Assembly: GCA_963787185.1 (NCBI GenBank)
Contig: CAWBCC010000021.1
Span: forward strand, 124,001 to 188,000
DNA length: 64,000 bases
Source of the DNA: JAJXZP01 sp963787185
Lineage (GTDB): Bacteria; Spirochaetota; Spirochaetia; Treponematales; Rectinemataceae
Direction: 5' to 3'
A program made the translations under genes and the position numbers. Positions 41,667 to 51,412 of the stretch are shown piece after piece. The first letter of the stretch is position 1, and every line of letters begins with the position of its first letter. The notes beneath the pieces are model-generated. The model saw only the letters and a program-made list of their open reading frames with translations. It was not told where the DNA came from and made no database searches.

Positions 41667-44060
41667 TCAACCCACCGCCGCTTCGATCGAAGCGTCCCGT
41701 GCCCCGGCTCCGGGAGGCTCGAGGGGAATGGCGATCGAGAATACGCTGCCCTTGCCCGCTACGCTTTTCACCGAGATCGTTCCCCCGAGCATCTCGATGA
41801 GTTTCTTCGAAAGGGCCAGCCCGAGCCCCGTCCCCTCGTAGCGCTTCTGGAGCGGAGAATCGAGCTGGGAAAACTCCTTGAACAGACGGCCCATGTCCTT
41901 TTCCTCGATTCCGATCCCCGTATCGGATACCGATATCTCGATGAAGCCTTCCACCCCGTCCGACCTGTGCGCATCGACTCGCACCTGCCCGCCGTCGGGG
42001 GTGAACTTGACGGCATTCGACAGGAGGTTGAATACGACCTGCTTTAATTTGTGCTCGTCCGAGACGATCACGATATCCGCTTCGGGCGCCACCCTGCACG
42101 CGAGCGCTATGGCCTGCTTCATCGCCCTCTCCCGAAGCATGACCAGAGAGAGGTCGAGGAGAGCGCGAAGGGAGAAGCAAGAGAGAATCACTTCGGTCTT
42201 GCCGGACTCGACCTTCGACAAATCCAGGATATCGTTGATGAGCTCCAGCAGATGGCGGCCGCTGGCGTTGATGTAGCCCAGGTACTCGCGCTGCTTCCCG
42301 TTCAGTCCGCCGTAGAGCGAATCCTGCAATACCTCGGTGAAGCCGATGATCGAGTTGAGGGGAGTGCGGAGCTCGTGGGACATGTTGGCCAGAAAGTCCG
42401 ATTTGGTCCGGTTCGCGATTTCGGCCGCTTCCCGGGCGAGCCGCTCCTCCTCTGTCCGCTTGCGTCCGGAGATGTCGGCGGAGAGGATGAACACGCCTTC
42501 GGGCGCCGGTTGGATGCTCAGCTCGAACCATCCCGAGCCGCCGTCGGGATTCACGAACTCGTTCTGGAAGTGGCTCGCCCGGCCCTCTTCCATGCACGCG
42601 CGGATGGCCGAAAAGAGCTCCGTATTTTCGATCCCCGGGTAGGCTTCCATCATCGTGCGGCCGAGCAGTTCCGCCTTGGGTCTCCGTCCCTGCGCCGCGG
42701 CCGCATCGTTGATGAAATGGTACCTGTAGCCGCGGTCGACGATCTGGCAGCCCTCGAGCATGTTCTCGAGCCGGCCGCGGAAAAGTTCCTCGCTCCGCCC
42801 GAGCGCGACCTGTGCGTGCTCCTTTTCGGCGATCTCCTCCTTGAGCCGCGCGACGGCCGATTGCTGGGTCGCGGCGAAGGCGTTGAAGGAACGGTAGAGA
42901 ACCTGCAATTCGTCTTTCACCGCGCTTTCGTCCACCCGTTCCGAGAGGTCGCCGAGCCTCATCGTATCGGCCGCCCTCGCCAGTCTCACGATGGGCGAGA
43001 CGATTCTTCTGGAAACGAACCACGTGATGGCCGTGAGCCAGATCGCGACGACCGCGAGTCCGCTCAAGGCGATCCTTTCGCCGACCGTGTCGAGGTCGGC
43101 CAGGGCCACCCTCTCCGGAATCTGGTAGATCAGGAGCCAGTAGCGGTCGGCGACGCTCGGGTCGAAGAATATTCTCCGGAAGCCCACGATCCTTCCGTCT
43201 CGGGCGTCGTACAGCACGCCGGAGGCTTTCGACTCGACGTCTGCGGCTATCCTCGGGAGGAGTCGCCCGAGAGTGGCGGTTTCGCCGAACTCGAAACCGA
43301 ACTCTTTGGACCTGTCGGGGTGGACGAGAAAGTAGCCGTCCTGATTGACAAGGTACTTCGTCAGGCCGCCGGCGTCCCGTCTGAGCGTCCCGAACATGTA
43401 CCCGGCGAAGACGTTGATGATGATGATGCCCCGCGGACGCCCCTGAGCGTCTGACACCGGCGTGGCCAGCCTGAACACCGGTATGTGCGGTACGATGATG
43501 GCGGCGGCATCCCTCAAGAGCGTGATATCGGAGTAGGTGATCTTGCCGTAGCCCGATCCGATAGCTGTCGGGAAATAAGGTTCATCACGAACATTCCGAA
43601 GCTCGCCATGGGGTACGACCCTGACGACATCGCCGCTGCGATCCACGCGTACGATCTCATTGCCCTTTTCATCGATATAGCGCATCCGTACATACCGGGG
43701 GCGATTTTGGACATAGGCCTCGAAGATCTGCTCCATTCTGGCGATCCAGTACTCCTCCCTATCCCCGAGGAGAGGATCTATCCCCCCATTGTCCCTCGCC
43801 CTGATTATGCCCTGGACGGGAGGAGTATCGCGGACGACCATGAGATCCGCCTTCGAGTCCTGGGCGATGCGGAGGATCTCGCTGCCGTCCAGCCTGAGCT
43901 GGCCGTCGATCGTCTTCAGCACCTCGCGGATGGCGAGCTCTCTGCTTTCGAAATAGGCCGCGAGCCCCAGGATGAGCAGGGACGATACCAGAAGAACGCC
44001 GACGCCGAGAGCAGTCTTCGTGCGGATTCCCCACCATGCCCGAGTCATGGCTTTTTTCAA
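41667..44060 (-). CDS. Membrane sensor histidine kinase with Cache, HAMP and PAS domains
   Basis: 797 aa. TM1 (ALGVGVLLVSSLLILGLAAY), a periplasmic double-Cache-like domain of about 290 residues (MRYIDEKGNEIVRVDRSGD, LVNQDGYFLVHPDRSKEF), TM2, HAMP (RRIVSPIVRLARAAD), a PAS domain (about 445-565), then HisKA (FLANMSHELRTPLNSI) and HATPase (VVFNLLSNAVKF, SDTGIGIEEKD, GTGLGLALSKKLIEMLGG). No attached receiver; the separate one at 41254 takes that role. TTG start at 44060 has GAGG 6 nt upstream; ATG 44048 is the alternative. It probably senses a small organic ligand and controls c-di-GMP through the HD-GYP partner. Confidence 0.92.
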   Translation of the reverse strand: MKKAMTRAWWGIRTKTALGVGVLLVSSLLILGLAAYFESRELAIREVLKTIDGQLRLDGSEILRIAQDSKADLMVVRDTPPVQGIIRARDNGGIDPLLGDREEYWIARMEQIFEAYVQNRPRYVRMRYIDEKGNEIVRVDRSGDVVRVVPHGELRNVRDEPYFPTAIGSGYGKITYSDITLLRDAAAIIVPHIPVFRLATPVSDAQGRPRGIIIINVFAGYMFGTLRRDAGGLTKYLVNQDGYFLVHPDRSKEFGFEFGETATLGRLLPRIAADVESKASGVLYDARDGRIVGFRRIFFDPSVADRYWLLIYQIPERVALADLDTVGERIALSGLAVVAIWLTAITWFVSRRIVSPIVRLARAADTMRLGDLSERVDESAVKDELQVLYRSFNAFAATQQSAVARLKEEIAEKEHAQVALGRSEELFRGRLENMLEGCQIVDRGYRYHFINDAAAAQGRRPKAELLGRTMMEAYPGIENTELFSAIRACMEEGRASHFQNEFVNPDGGSGWFELSIQPAPEGVFILSADISGRKRTEEERLAREAAEIANRTKSDFLANMSHELRTPLNSIIGFTEVLQDSLYGGLNGKQREYLGYINASGRHLLELINDILDLSKVESGKTEVILSCFSLRALLDLSLVMLRERAMKQAIALACRVAPEADIVIVSDEHKLKQVVFNLLSNAVKFTPDGGQVRVDAHRSDGVEGFIEISVSDTGIGIEEKDMGRLFKEFSQLDSPLQKRYEGTGLGLALSKKLIEMLGGTISVKSVAGKGSVFSIAIPLEPPGAGARDASIEAAVG

Positions 44061-44129
44061 TACCGGCCTCTTTTTGATCCCGACTCAGCCGACGGCACGC
44101 ACAGCGCCTCGCCTATTACGGTTAGTACC

Positions 44130-44157
44130 AGTATATGCAGAAACCAAGAGTTTACAA
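44130..44157 (-). promoter_or_regulatory. Predicted promoter of the sensor kinase operon
   Basis: Minus strand: TTGTAA (44157-44152), 16-nt spacer, TATACT (44135-44130), about 70 nt upstream of the kinase start. The region is AT-richer than its surroundings, as expected for a promoter. Confidence 0.5.
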
Positions 44158-44174
44158 GTAAAGGTTAGGCGAAA

Positions 44175-44681
44175 TTAACTTCGCGATCCCGGCCCGGCAT
44201 CCCGGCGCGTCGCGAGAAAGGCGCGGACGGTCTCCACGACGAGGGCATGGTCCTCCTCCTGGGGCAGGCCCGATACCGTGATGGTGCCCACCGGCCCCGT
44301 GCCCTTCAGAATGAGGGGGAAGGCTCCGCCGTGCGCCGAGAATTCCATGGAGCTCAGGTAGTGTTTTTCTTCCATGCTGCTGTTCTCTTTCGCGAGTGCC
44401 TTGCCCACGGCGAGCGAGCTACGCCCGAAGCGAGCGACCACGCGATTCTTGCGGATCACCCACTGGTCGTTGTCGGCGCTGGTGCCGGCGAAGGCATAGT
44501 GGAAGAGCTGCTGCCCGCCGCGGCAGATGTCGATCGTCACGGCCAGTCCGCGCTCGCGCGCCTTGTCGACGAGGGCCAGGCCCAGGGCCAGGGCGTCGTC
44601 GTTGGAAAAGCGCTCGAACTGAAGCTCGCGTTCCTGCGCTTCTATGTTCGCGAGCAGCTCGTCGTATCCGGTAGTCGTCAT
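44175..44681 (-). CDS. UPF0303 / haem-degrading-domain family protein (GlcG/HbpS-like fold)
   Basis: 168-aa protein of the DUF336-related UPF0303 family: LQFERFSNDDALALGLALVDKA, then VTIDICRGGQQLFHYAF, NDQWVIRKNRVVARFGRSS and the Gly-rich FSAHGGAFPLILKGTGPVGTITVSGL. Members are small dimers or oligomers with no agreed enzymatic role. Good length. Divergent from typA. Confidence 0.85.
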   Translation of the reverse strand: MTTTGYDELLANIEAQERELQFERFSNDDALALGLALVDKARERGLAVTIDICRGGQQLFHYAFAGTSADNDQWVIRKNRVVARFGRSSLAVGKALAKENSSMEEKHYLSSMEFSAHGGAFPLILKGTGPVGTITVSGLPQEEDHALVVETVRAFLATRRDAGPGSRS

Positions 44682-44770
44682 GTTGCCTCCTCATCGGCAG
44701 CCTAGAATGTTTTCCCTCATGCGTCTATGATGGCCCATCCTTCCTTCTTCGGAAATCCGGGACAGGCGCA

Positions 44771-46602
<1,832 letters not shown>

Positions 46603-46606
<4 letters not shown>

Positions 46607-47772
46607 AGCGCCATGCGGTAGATGGCCTCGGCCTCTTTTCTGCCCACCTTGATGAAGTTGCCGACCTTCGTCGTCCCCTTGGTCGTCAGCTTGTCCGCCA
46701 TCTCGGGTATGCGCTCGGGCCCTATGCCCAGGCCCGAGAGCCTGACCTTGAGGCCGAGATACTGCCAGAATCCCTCGAGGCGCTCGATGCCGGTGAGGGC
46801 GGCCCGCTCGGGATCCATGAAGGCGTCGTCCACGCCCCAGACGCGCGAGGCGATCTGGGCGAAGCGCGCGACGTCGTGCTTGTAGACGTACTTCATCCAG
46901 GCCGGGAACACGACCGCGAGCCCTGCGCCGTGCGCGATGTCGTAGGCGGCCGAAAGCTCGTGCTCTATGTCGTGCGAGCCCCAGTCGCCCACGCGACCCG
47001 TATTCAGGAGGTTGTTGTGGGCGATCGTGCCCGACCACATGATCTCGGCCCAGGCGTCGTAATCGTCGCTCTTGGCGAGGACCCGGGGCGCCGCGTCGAT
47101 GACCGTGCGCAGGGTGGCCTCGATGAGGCGGTCGGTGAGCTCGACGGGCCGGGAGTTGGTGAAGTAACGCTCGAAGAGGTGGGACATGATGTCGGCCACG
47201 CCGTTCGCGACCTGGGCCTTGGGAAGGCTGAAGGCCAGCTCTGGGTTGAGCGCCGAAAAGCGCGGGTAGATGAGCTCGGAGTTGACGGCCCTCTTCAAGA
47301 GGCCTTCTTCCTTCGTGATGACGCAGCCCGTGCTCGCCTCGCTGCCGGCTGCGGGGATGGTGAGCACGGTCCCCACGGGCAGGGCCTCTTTGGGCTCGGC
47401 CTTCCCGGTGAAGAAGTCCCAGACCTCGCCCGCATAGGGCACGCCCATCGCGATGGCCTTGGCCGAGTCGATGGTGCTGCCGCCGCCCAGGGCCAGGACG
47501 AGAGCCACTTTCTCCCTGCGGCAGAGCGCGATGCCCTCGTGCACGAGACCCAGGCGCGGATTGGGGGCCACGCCGCCCAGCTCGACGAAAGACAGCCCGG
47601 CGGCCTCGAGCGAGGCCGTGACCCTGTCGAAGAGCCCCGACTTCTTGACGCTCCCTCCGCCGTAGAGCACGAGAACCTTGGATGCAAAAGCCTTCGCCTC
47701 GACTCCGACCTTGGTCTCGGCGCCCCGGCCGAAGATGATTTTGGTCGTGTTTCGGAAAACGAAATCGTCCAT
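46603..47772 (-). CDS. Iron-containing alcohol dehydrogenase (butanol dehydrogenase-like)
   Basis: Type III metal-dependent alcohol dehydrogenase, 389 aa: FRNTTKIIFGRG at the N-terminus, VLVLYGGGSVKKSGLFDRV, LALGGGSTIDSAKAIAMG (cofactor GGGS), and metal ligands in ADIMSHLFERYF, DWGSHDIEHELSAAYDIAHGAGLA. This pattern matches NADPH-dependent BdhA/YqhD-type enzymes that reduce aldehydes. Start ATG 47772 chosen for AAGGAGG 8 nt upstream. Convergent with typA (3-bp overlap of the stop codons) and divergent from the glycosyltransferase fusion. Confidence 0.93.
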
Positions 47773-47842
47773 GCGGAAATCCTCCTTGTTCGGCCATCGC
47801 GCCGAGGGTACAGTATACCCCGAACAAGGGGGCTCATGCAGC

Positions 47843-49723
47843 ATGCTGCGCGAGGCGATCTATCGTGACATCCTCCTGGTCGACGCGTTCTTCCTTCTCG
47901 TCGCGATCCTCAACGTCGCCTACCTCCGCCTCTTCACCAAGGCGCCCCGGGGCGGCAAGGGGCCTTTCATATCGGTGGTCGTCCCGGCGCGGAACGAAGA
48001 GGCGAATATCGAAGCCTGCGTGGCCTCGCTTCTGGGCCAGGACTATCGGGACTACGAAGTGGTCGTCGTCGACGATCAGTCGGAGGACGGCACCGCCGCC
48101 CTCGTCGAGCGCCTGGCCCTGTCCGATCCGAGAGTCCGACTCGTGAAGTCCGGTCCCCTGCCCCTTGACTGGGCCGGGAAGCAGCATGCGATGGCGGCGG
48201 GACTGCGGGCCGCGCGGGGCGAGCTGGTCCTCTTCACCGACGCGGACACCGTCCATACTCCGCGGAGCCTTTCGTGGACCGCCGCGAACATGGAGTACCA
48301 CCGGGCCGACTTCCTTTCCGGCTACCTGAGACAGGACATCCGCAGTCCGGGCGAGGCGCTGATCGTGCCCACGATGTTCGCGATGCAGCTGCTCAGCCCC
48401 TTTCCCCTCTTTCCCCTGCGCAACAACTCCGGATTAACCTTCGGGATCGGCCAGTACATGGCGGTGCGGCGCGGCGTCTTCGAAGCCTCCGGCGGCTTCG
48501 AGGGCTTCAGGAAATCCATCGTCGACGACATGTCGATGGCCCGGCAGATGAAGGCTTCGGGGGCGCGCACGGTCTTTCTCGATGCGAGGTGCGCGGCATC
48601 GGTGCGGCTCTACACGGGCTTCAGCGACGCCTTCAGGGGGGTCATGCGGAGCATCTTTTCCGCGGTCGGAGGCACCCTGGCGGGAGCCGTCCTCGTCGAC
48701 CTCGCCATTCTGCTCCTGATCGTCGGACCGCCGGTCGGCGTCGCGCTGGCGGCGATCCTGGGGCTTCCGATCCCGGGCGATCTCGTCCTGGCCTCCCTCG
48801 TCTTCTTCTGCGCCTGGGCCATCGTCCTCGCGGACAGAGGGGCCCCTCTCGCCGCGGCCCTCGTCTATCCCATCGTCTTCTTCGTTCTCGTTCTCATCCT
48901 GACGGGCTCGGCCCTCGCGACCGGACCGGGCGCGGGTCTGAAGTGGAAAGGGCGGACGATACGCGTGCCCCCGCCGCCCAAACCGCCCCTCGCCGCCCGA
49001 ATCGCGGCGAGAGCCGTCTACTGGACCGTCTTCGCGTGCGTCGCGCTGGTCTCGAGATTCGTCTTCAGGACCGAGCTGCGCGGAAAGGAAAGGCTCAGGG
49101 GAGTCGGCGGCGCCTGCTATTACATCTCCAACCACAGTTATTTCCTCGATCCCGCCGCCGTCGCCTTCGCCGTCTTCCCCCGGCGGGTCAGATTCACGGT
49201 GCTCCCGGCCACGTTCAGGCCCCCGGCCTACGGCGCGTTTCTCCGCGCCCTGGGGGCGATGCCGATCTCGCCCGGCATGGGGCGCAGGGCCATGATGGAA
49301 GAGCTCGGCGCGGCCTTCGCCGAAGCGCGCGCCGTCCACGTCTTTCCCGAGGGCGAGCTCGTCGCCGGCAACCGCCGGCTTCCGCCCTTCAAGCGCGGCG
49401 CATTCTACTTCGCGGATCGCACGGACCTTCCCATCGTCCCCATCGTCCTCGTATGGCGGCGGCCCGCCTTCGGGGGCTTCCTCTCGTTCTTCGCCATGCG
49501 CCTGCGGGTGGAAATCCTCGAGCCTCTCCGCCCCGCGGACTTTCGGGACGGCCGCGAATCGCGCCCCTCCCGCGCGACGAGCCTTCGCCTGGCGCAGGCC
49601 GCGCGCTCGCGGATGCAGGCGGCGATCGACAGGACCCGCTCTGCGACGTCATCGGAAGCTTCAAGAGGGAAACGGAACAGGATGGGCCTTATTGGACGGC
49701 CTCCCGCTAGAGATCGCCCCTGA
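47843..49723 (+). CDS. Glycosyltransferase family 2 / PlsC-type acyltransferase fusion
   Basis: 626-aa two-domain membrane enzyme. Residues about 40-370 form a GT2 domain between membrane helices (SVVVPARNEEANIEACVASL, VVVDDQSEDGTA, FTDADTVHTP as the DXD, SIVDDMSMARQM as the ED acceptor site), similar to hopanoid or carotenoid-linked GT2 proteins (HpnB/CrtQ-like). Residues about 420-590 are a PlsC-like acyltransferase with NHSYFLD (HX4D) and VFPEGELVAGNRRLPPFKRGA. It could glycosylate and then acylate one lipid acceptor. The last 25 or so codons are encoded by gene-end repeat copy E, so the natural C-terminus may have been extended. Start 47843; the AAGGGGG upstream is poorly spaced. Confidence 0.85.
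   Translation: MLREAIYRDILLVDAFFLLVAILNVAYLRLFTKAPRGGKGPFISVVVPARNEEANIEACVASLLGQDYRDYEVVVVDDQSEDGTAALVERLALSDPRVRLVKSGPLPLDWAGKQHAMAAGLRAARGELVLFTDADTVHTPRSLSWTAANMEYHRADFLSGYLRQDIRSPGEALIVPTMFAMQLLSPFPLFPLRNNSGLTFGIGQYMAVRRGVFEASGGFEGFRKSIVDDMSMARQMKASGARTVFLDARCAASVRLYTGFSDAFRGVMRSIFSAVGGTLAGAVLVDLAILLLIVGPPVGVALAAILGLPIPGDLVLASLVFFCAWAIVLADRGAPLAAALVYPIVFFVLVLILTGSALATGPGAGLKWKGRTIRVPPPPKPPLAARIAARAVYWTVFACVALVSRFVFRTELRGKERLRGVGGACYYISNHSYFLDPAAVAFAVFPRRVRFTVLPATFRPPAYGAFLRALGAMPISPGMGRRAMMEELGAAFAEARAVHVFPEGELVAGNRRLPPFKRGAFYFADRTDLPIVPIVLVWRRPAFGGFLSFFAMRLRVEILEPLRPADFRDGRESRPSRATSLRLAQAARSRMQAAIDRTRSATSSEASRGKRNRMGLIGRPPARDRP
49630..49699 (-). repeat. Gene-end repeat, copy E (core only, no hairpin)
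   Basis: Reading from the outer-membrane protein gene (minus strand), CCGTCCAATAAGG starts 7 nt after its TAG stop and the 70-nt core ends CGGGTCCTG (49635-49630). It is most like copy D (shared CCATCCTGT, TTCCCTCT.GAAG, GACGTCGCAG). No hairpin follows; the core runs into the coding sequence of the plus-strand acyltransferase. Confidence 0.75.
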
Positions 49724-50375
49724 CGTCGAACACGAGCATCAATCGCTGGTCGGTGGAGGAGTTCGGGTTCGAACTGGCGAAATCGTTCACGACGGCGGGC
49801 GAATACAGGTAGCGGAGCTGGATTCCCCAGGAGTCGCCCGAATTGTCGTCGCAGAAGTGCAGTCCCGCCGCCGCGAACATGCCCCAGCCGAAGGTCCAGC
49901 GGGAGATGTAGTCCGCGGCGTCGATGCCCGTCTCCTTTTCGCCCTGTCTGAGGGCGCCGGAAGCGAAGCTGAGCCGGACCGATCTGCCCGGGCTCGAGGG
50001 GAAGGACCAGGAGAGGCGCGGTCCGAGCAGCACGGCGAAGTACAGGCCTCCCCAGGGGCTATAGGTGCCGAGGTTGCCGTTGCCGTCCGCCGCGACGACG
50101 GGGAGCTTCGCGGAATCCGCCATTCCCGTCAGACCGCAGATGGCCGTGCTCTCGAGGGCGAAACCGGGCTGGACGTCGTAGGCGCCGGAGAGCTCCGCCT
50201 CGGCGCCGTCGGTCCACACCGAGGCGATGCCGCCCATCGCGTGCATGTACCCCGCGCCGACGGAGCCCTCGAAACCCGGCCCGAGCCTCCGATCGCCGGA
50301 CTGCGCCATGACGAGGGACTTCGGCGCCAGAAACAGCAGGAATGCGCACGCGACGGGCAGTGCGGCTTCGATCAT
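49707..50375 (-). CDS. Small outer-membrane beta-barrel protein, unknown
   Basis: 222 aa from ATG 50375 (AAGGG upstream; ATG 50399 would add eight residues). Signal peptide MIEAALPVACAFLLFLAPKS..AQS, then amphipathic strands (GFEGSVGAGYMHAMGG, WGIQLRYLYSPAV) and a C-terminal strand (RLMLVFDVRGDL). Size suggests an eight- to ten-strand barrel. No family recognised. Stop followed by repeat copy E; divergent from the gene at 50526. Confidence 0.7.
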   Translation of the reverse strand: MIEAALPVACAFLLFLAPKSLVMAQSGDRRLGPGFEGSVGAGYMHAMGGIASVWTDGAEAELSGAYDVQPGFALESTAICGLTGMADSAKLPVVAADGNGNLGTYSPWGGLYFAVLLGPRLSWSFPSSPGRSVRLSFASGALRQGEKETGIDAADYISRWTFGWGMFAAAGLHFCDDNSGDSWGIQLRYLYSPAVVNDFASSNPNSSTDQRLMLVFDVRGDL

Positions 50376-50402
50376 GGTCACCCTTTCCATGCTATCCATT
50401 CC

Positions 50403-50447
50403 GGACCCGCCGTCAAGGCCCGTCGCGGCGGCCTTGACGGCGGGTCC
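50403..50447. repeat. Perfect 18-bp hairpin in a divergent intergenic region
   Basis: GGACCCGCCGTCAAGGCC (50403-50420) pairs perfectly with GGCCTTGACGGCGGGTCC (50430-50447), loop of 9 nt. Both flanking genes point away from it, so it is not a terminator. Its ends carry GGACCCGCC/GGCGGGTCC, the box that ends the core of the gene-end repeats, so it may be a relative or a solo hairpin. Confidence 0.7.
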
Positions 50448-50525
50448 ACAGCCGGCCGGCGGGACGACATTGACCTCTCCGCGCTTCCCCGATTATGCTC
50501 CTTCCCGGAGCTTCGGAACGACACG

Positions 50526-51344
50526 ATGTACACGATAGACAGAGCGACTCGCCGGCTTTCCCTCGTCTTTACCCTCGCCTTGGCCTTCGGCGCCGTGCTA
50601 GGGACCGTCGGGCAGGATAGCCCGGGGCAGGATAGCCCGGCGCAGGATAGCCCGGCGCAGGATAGCGCGGCACAGCAGAACCCGGCGCAAGGCAGAGGGG
50701 CGCGGCAGAACCCGACAGGGGACGGGCAGGACGGCGCGGCCTCGCTTCGCGGTCGGATACGCACGCTCAGCTACGAAGCGAGGCTCGTGGCGCTCGCCGA
50801 CGGCAGTTCGTGGATCAGGAACGGCACCGAGATACGGACCGTCTTCGCCGGCCGGCTCGAGGACCTCGTGGCCCTCCTCTGCGACTACGAAGGCTCGCCC
50901 AAGGTCTTTCCCCGGATCGAGTCGGTGCGGGTGCGCTCCTCTGAGGGCGGGGTCGCCGTGACCGAGCAGCGCAGCATAGTGAGAATTCTCGGCTTCGAGT
51001 ACGTCTCGAACCTCGTCTTCCGCAACGAGCTCAAGCGGGCCTCGCCGACCGCGGCCAGCCTCACCTTCACCATGATCGACGGCGACGGATCCTGCCGCAG
51101 CGTCGAGGGCGGCTGGGATCTGGAATCGCTCGAGTCGGGCGGCCCGCAGGCGGTCCTCGTCACCTACCGCTGCGACATGCTCGTCCGCCCCCGCTATCCG
51201 TTGCAGCTCCAGATCATGCAGCTCTTCGGAAAGGCCGACTACGAGCACATGGTGTCGGAGCTCGGAAGCGCCTTCGCCGCCCGCAACGCCTCGGGAACCC
51301 CGGGCGCCCGCGTCTCAGCCTGCGGAGCAGTCTCGGAGCGCTGA
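50526..51344 (+). CDS. Secreted SRPBCC/START-like domain protein
   Basis: 272 aa. Signal peptide (RRLSLVFTLALAFGAVLGTVG), a low-complexity repeat of QDSPA/QDSPG pentapeptides (residues about 29-53, encoded by a 15-bp tandem repeat), then a START-like domain (SSWIRNGTEIRTVFAGRLED, LLCDYEGSPKVFPRIESVRV, EGGWDLESLESGGPQAVLVTY) that should hold a hydrophobic ligand. The C-terminus (ARVSACGAVSER) is encoded by the first units of an 18-bp tandem repeat. Only a weak ribosome binding site is seen. Function unknown; lipid or steroid binding is an inference. Confidence 0.7.
   Translation: MYTIDRATRRLSLVFTLALAFGAVLGTVGQDSPGQDSPAQDSPAQDSAAQQNPAQGRGARQNPTGDGQDGAASLRGRIRTLSYEARLVALADGSSWIRNGTEIRTVFAGRLEDLVALLCDYEGSPKVFPRIESVRVRSSEGGVAVTEQRSIVRILGFEYVSNLVFRNELKRASPTAASLTFTMIDGDGSCRSVEGGWDLESLESGGPQAVLVTYRCDMLVRPRYPLQLQIMQLFGKADYEHMVSELGSAFAARNASGTPGARVSACGAVSER
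50610..50684 (+). repeat. 15-bp tandem repeat inside the START-like gene
   Basis: Five units of 15 bp, the first two identical (GGGCAGGATAGCCCG), the others diverging gradually. They encode a pentapeptide repeat (GQDSP/AQDSP) just after the signal peptide, a flexible linker whose copy number could vary by slippage. Confidence 0.85.
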
Positions 51345-51401
51345 GCGGTCTCAGCCCGCAATGCGGTCTCAGCCCGCAATGCGGTCTCAGCCTGCGAAGC
51401 G
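51312..51401. repeat. 18-bp tandem repeat at convergent gene ends
   Basis: Five units of GTCTCAGCC(C/T)GC(A/G)AAGCG-like sequence; units 3 and 4 are identical. Each contains a small self-complementary GCCCGCAATGCGG-type segment. The array spans the end of the START-like gene (it encodes its last residues) and stops 11 bp before the end of the convergent barrel gene. Confidence 0.85.
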
Positions 51402-51412
51402 GGCTCAGCCCC

